DNA of 64,000 bases from Apus apus (lineage: Eukaryota; Chordata; Aves; Apodiformes; Apodidae): assembly GCF_020740795.1 (NCBI RefSeq), contig NC_067285.1, positions 39,220,511 to 39,284,510 of the forward strand, written 5' to 3'. The translations under genes and the position numbers were made by a program. A model generated the notes under the pieces. It saw only the letters and a program-made list of their open reading frames with translations, did no database searches and was not told the origin of the DNA. Each line of letters opens with the position of its first letter. The stretch's first letter is position 1. Below are positions 62,006 through 64,000 of the stretch, piece by piece.

Positions 62006-64000
62006 CTGGCAAGAAAGACACAGTTAGGACAAAAAGGTAGGGAGCTCCTCCAGAAGCAGGATGAGCAGTTGTCATCCCACGGCATTCGCACTGGAAACCC
62101 AACTTCAGTCCAGCAGCTCAAGATGACCACTGGAAAACCTGTGACCAAGCACATCTTACAAATCCCTGTGCACAAAGACCAGCAGGTTTGCTGCTGTGAG
62201 GCCACGTCACGAAGGTCATCTTGTATCATGAGAACTGACAAACAAGGTCAAAGCACTAACTATACAAGTTAATTCCCAGACTCCCCTGAAATGAAGCAGA
62301 ACTTCCAAGACTTGCACTGAATCCATGACTTCCATCATCTCTGGGGTTGACCCACGAGCCCTGTGCTTCTTCCAAACATTTCTCAGTGCAGTCAGGATGA
62401 AGCACTGTTCCAGTGAGCTTCATTAGCATCATGGGCAGATGTTCTCAAGCACAACTGATTTTTTATTTTTTTTCCACATATCATTTTGGACGGATTTTTC
62501 CATCAGAGCTCAGGTCTGCTCACCTCAGCTACATGAACTATGGCAGCACTTTCACGATACCCAGGAGTTTTTACCTCAAGGACCACAGCTGTCCCCTCAG
62601 TCTTGCAGGCCACCCTATGTCCTGTCAGCAACAGCTCAGTGCCAAACTCGCACGACTCAAGACTCTTACCATCTGCTGTAGGGCAGAAATACCAGAGGAG
62701 ATAGTGCAGCCCACCCAGGTGGCCTTCACAGGCTTCTGAACAATCCCATTTGCAAAAGCACACATCCAGTTGGGTATTTTGGCCTCCAAGGTGTCTGACA
62801 GAAGTGATGTGACCTGCAGTGATGCACTCACAGACTCCCTCCTCCTGCCACGTTTTAGTCTGACGACCATCTCAGCTGCTCAGTGGATTCCTCTTGATCC
62901 CAGGCAGCCACATGGAACTGTTTGCCTTCCCACCTCGGCTGGCAACACCACACCAGGCTGGAGAACCCTTTCTGCCAGCACCAACAGCTCCTCCTCTGGG
63001 ATCTCCCAGGCTTTGTGGCACCAATGTTCTTGTGTGGACAAGGGCAGCTCCCAGTGGTGTCACCAAGCAGAGAGGACGTCACCAGGGGAAGGCTGCACAT
63101 GACCAAGCAGCTCAGCTGGCAGCAACACTGGGCAACCACTGTGGGACCAGCTGAGCTGTGCTCCTCTGCAAACAACCACCCAGGCGGGCACAGCGCCAGG
63201 GGCTGCCCCAGCTCTCCAGAGCTCCTGCACTCTCAGGTCACCTTGTGGTGCACACCAGATGACTGGAGCCATGTCTCAGGAAAGGGAACCTCTCCAGGAC
63301 ACATGGGAATGAACAAATCCATTTTCCTTGCAAAAGGAACAGTTCTGGGCCCCTCACTACCAGAAGGATGTTGAGCTGCTGGAGCATGTCCAGAGGAGCT
63401 ACCAAGTTGGTGAAAGGTCTGAAGAATAAGCCCTATGAGGAAAGGCTGAGGGAACTGGGGTCGTTTAGTTTGAAGAAGAGGAGGATGAGGGGAGACCTCA
63501 TTGCTCTCTGCAACTACCTGAAAGGAGGCTGTAGGGAGGTGGGAGTTGGGCTCTTCTCCCAAGTGAGTAATGACAGGACAGAGGAAATGGCCTAAAGCTG
63601 CACCAGGGGAGGTTTAGACTGGAGATTAGAAAGAGGTTCTTTACCCAAAGAGTGGTTGGACAGTGGAACAGGCTGCCCAGGGAGGTGGTGGAGTCACCAT
63701 CCCTGGAAGTGTTTAAAAGGAATGTAGATAATAGTGCTTAGGGACATGATTTAAGCACTGAATGGGTAAATCAGGTCATGGTAGGGGGATTTAGGTTATG
63801 GTTGGACTTGATGGTCTTCAAGGTCCCTTCCAGCCAGGATGATTCTATGATTTCTTCTTCATGCTGATGCTGCCAAGGAAAACAAGTATTCCTGAGCTTC
63901 ACATGACTAGCCTGGCACAGAATATCACTGCATCTATGAAAGGTGCTTCTCTTGCCCCAGGCACTTCTTGCCTTCAGGATTCCCAATCCCCCTCCAGGCA
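62006..64000 (-). other. PPP2CB: Intron 1 of PPP2CB (partial)
   Basis: This lies 5' of PPP2CB exon 2 on the minus strand and contains no match to exon 1. It holds a plus-strand CR1 at 63345-63856; otherwise I see nothing recognisable. Confidence 0.6.
63345..63856 (+). mobile_element. CR1 LINE, about 510 bp
   Basis: Contains GAGGAAAGGCTGAGGGAACT and ends GGATGATTCTATGATTTC. Confidence 0.92.

Overview
The window is vertebrate nuclear DNA and almost certainly avian. Genes are split into short exons with GT-AG (twice GC-AG) introns. About 28 copies of CR1 LINEs, the dominant avian retrotransposon, are scattered through introns and spacers, and one intron holds an ERVL-type LTR of the kind common in birds. 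I see no tRNA or rRNA gene, CRISPR array or prokaryotic system.

Layout. (1) 1-46755, plus strand: the 3' portion of one large FRAS1/FREM-family gene. I could chain 43 exons from 2110 to the stop at 46298-46300 in one unbroken reading frame (2,584 residues): the end of one CSPG repeat, nine complete CSPG repeats, five Calx-beta domains, a long conserved C-terminal ectodomain, a furin-type site, one transmembrane helix and a cytoplasmic tail ending in T-E-V. The 5' end, with signal peptide and further CSPG repeats, lies to the left. It reads as FREM2-like, but the neighbours and the intron-rich CSPG part are not those of mammalian FREM2. (2) 46756-49899: spacer with two CpG-rich stretches, one long and one partial CR1. 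(3) 49900-55371, minus strand: a complete 13-exon glutathione reductase gene (GSR, 464 residues). (4) 55480-64000, minus strand: PPP2CB (protein phosphatase 2A catalytic subunit beta), exons 2-7 (residues 35-309) and the 3' UTR; exon 1 is beyond the right edge.

GSR and PPP2CB are neighbours in mammals (human 8p12), so this is a conserved block, but here the GSR start codon lies only about 110-130 bp from the PPP2CB poly(A) signal, with no room for UBXN8, which sits between them in humans. The three genes do not form a functional pathway: one is a basement-membrane/epithelial adhesion protein, one a redox enzyme, one a phosphatase. The most interesting points are the identity and position of the FREM2-like gene, its exon structure, the tight GSR/PPP2CB junction, and several repeat-derived oddities.
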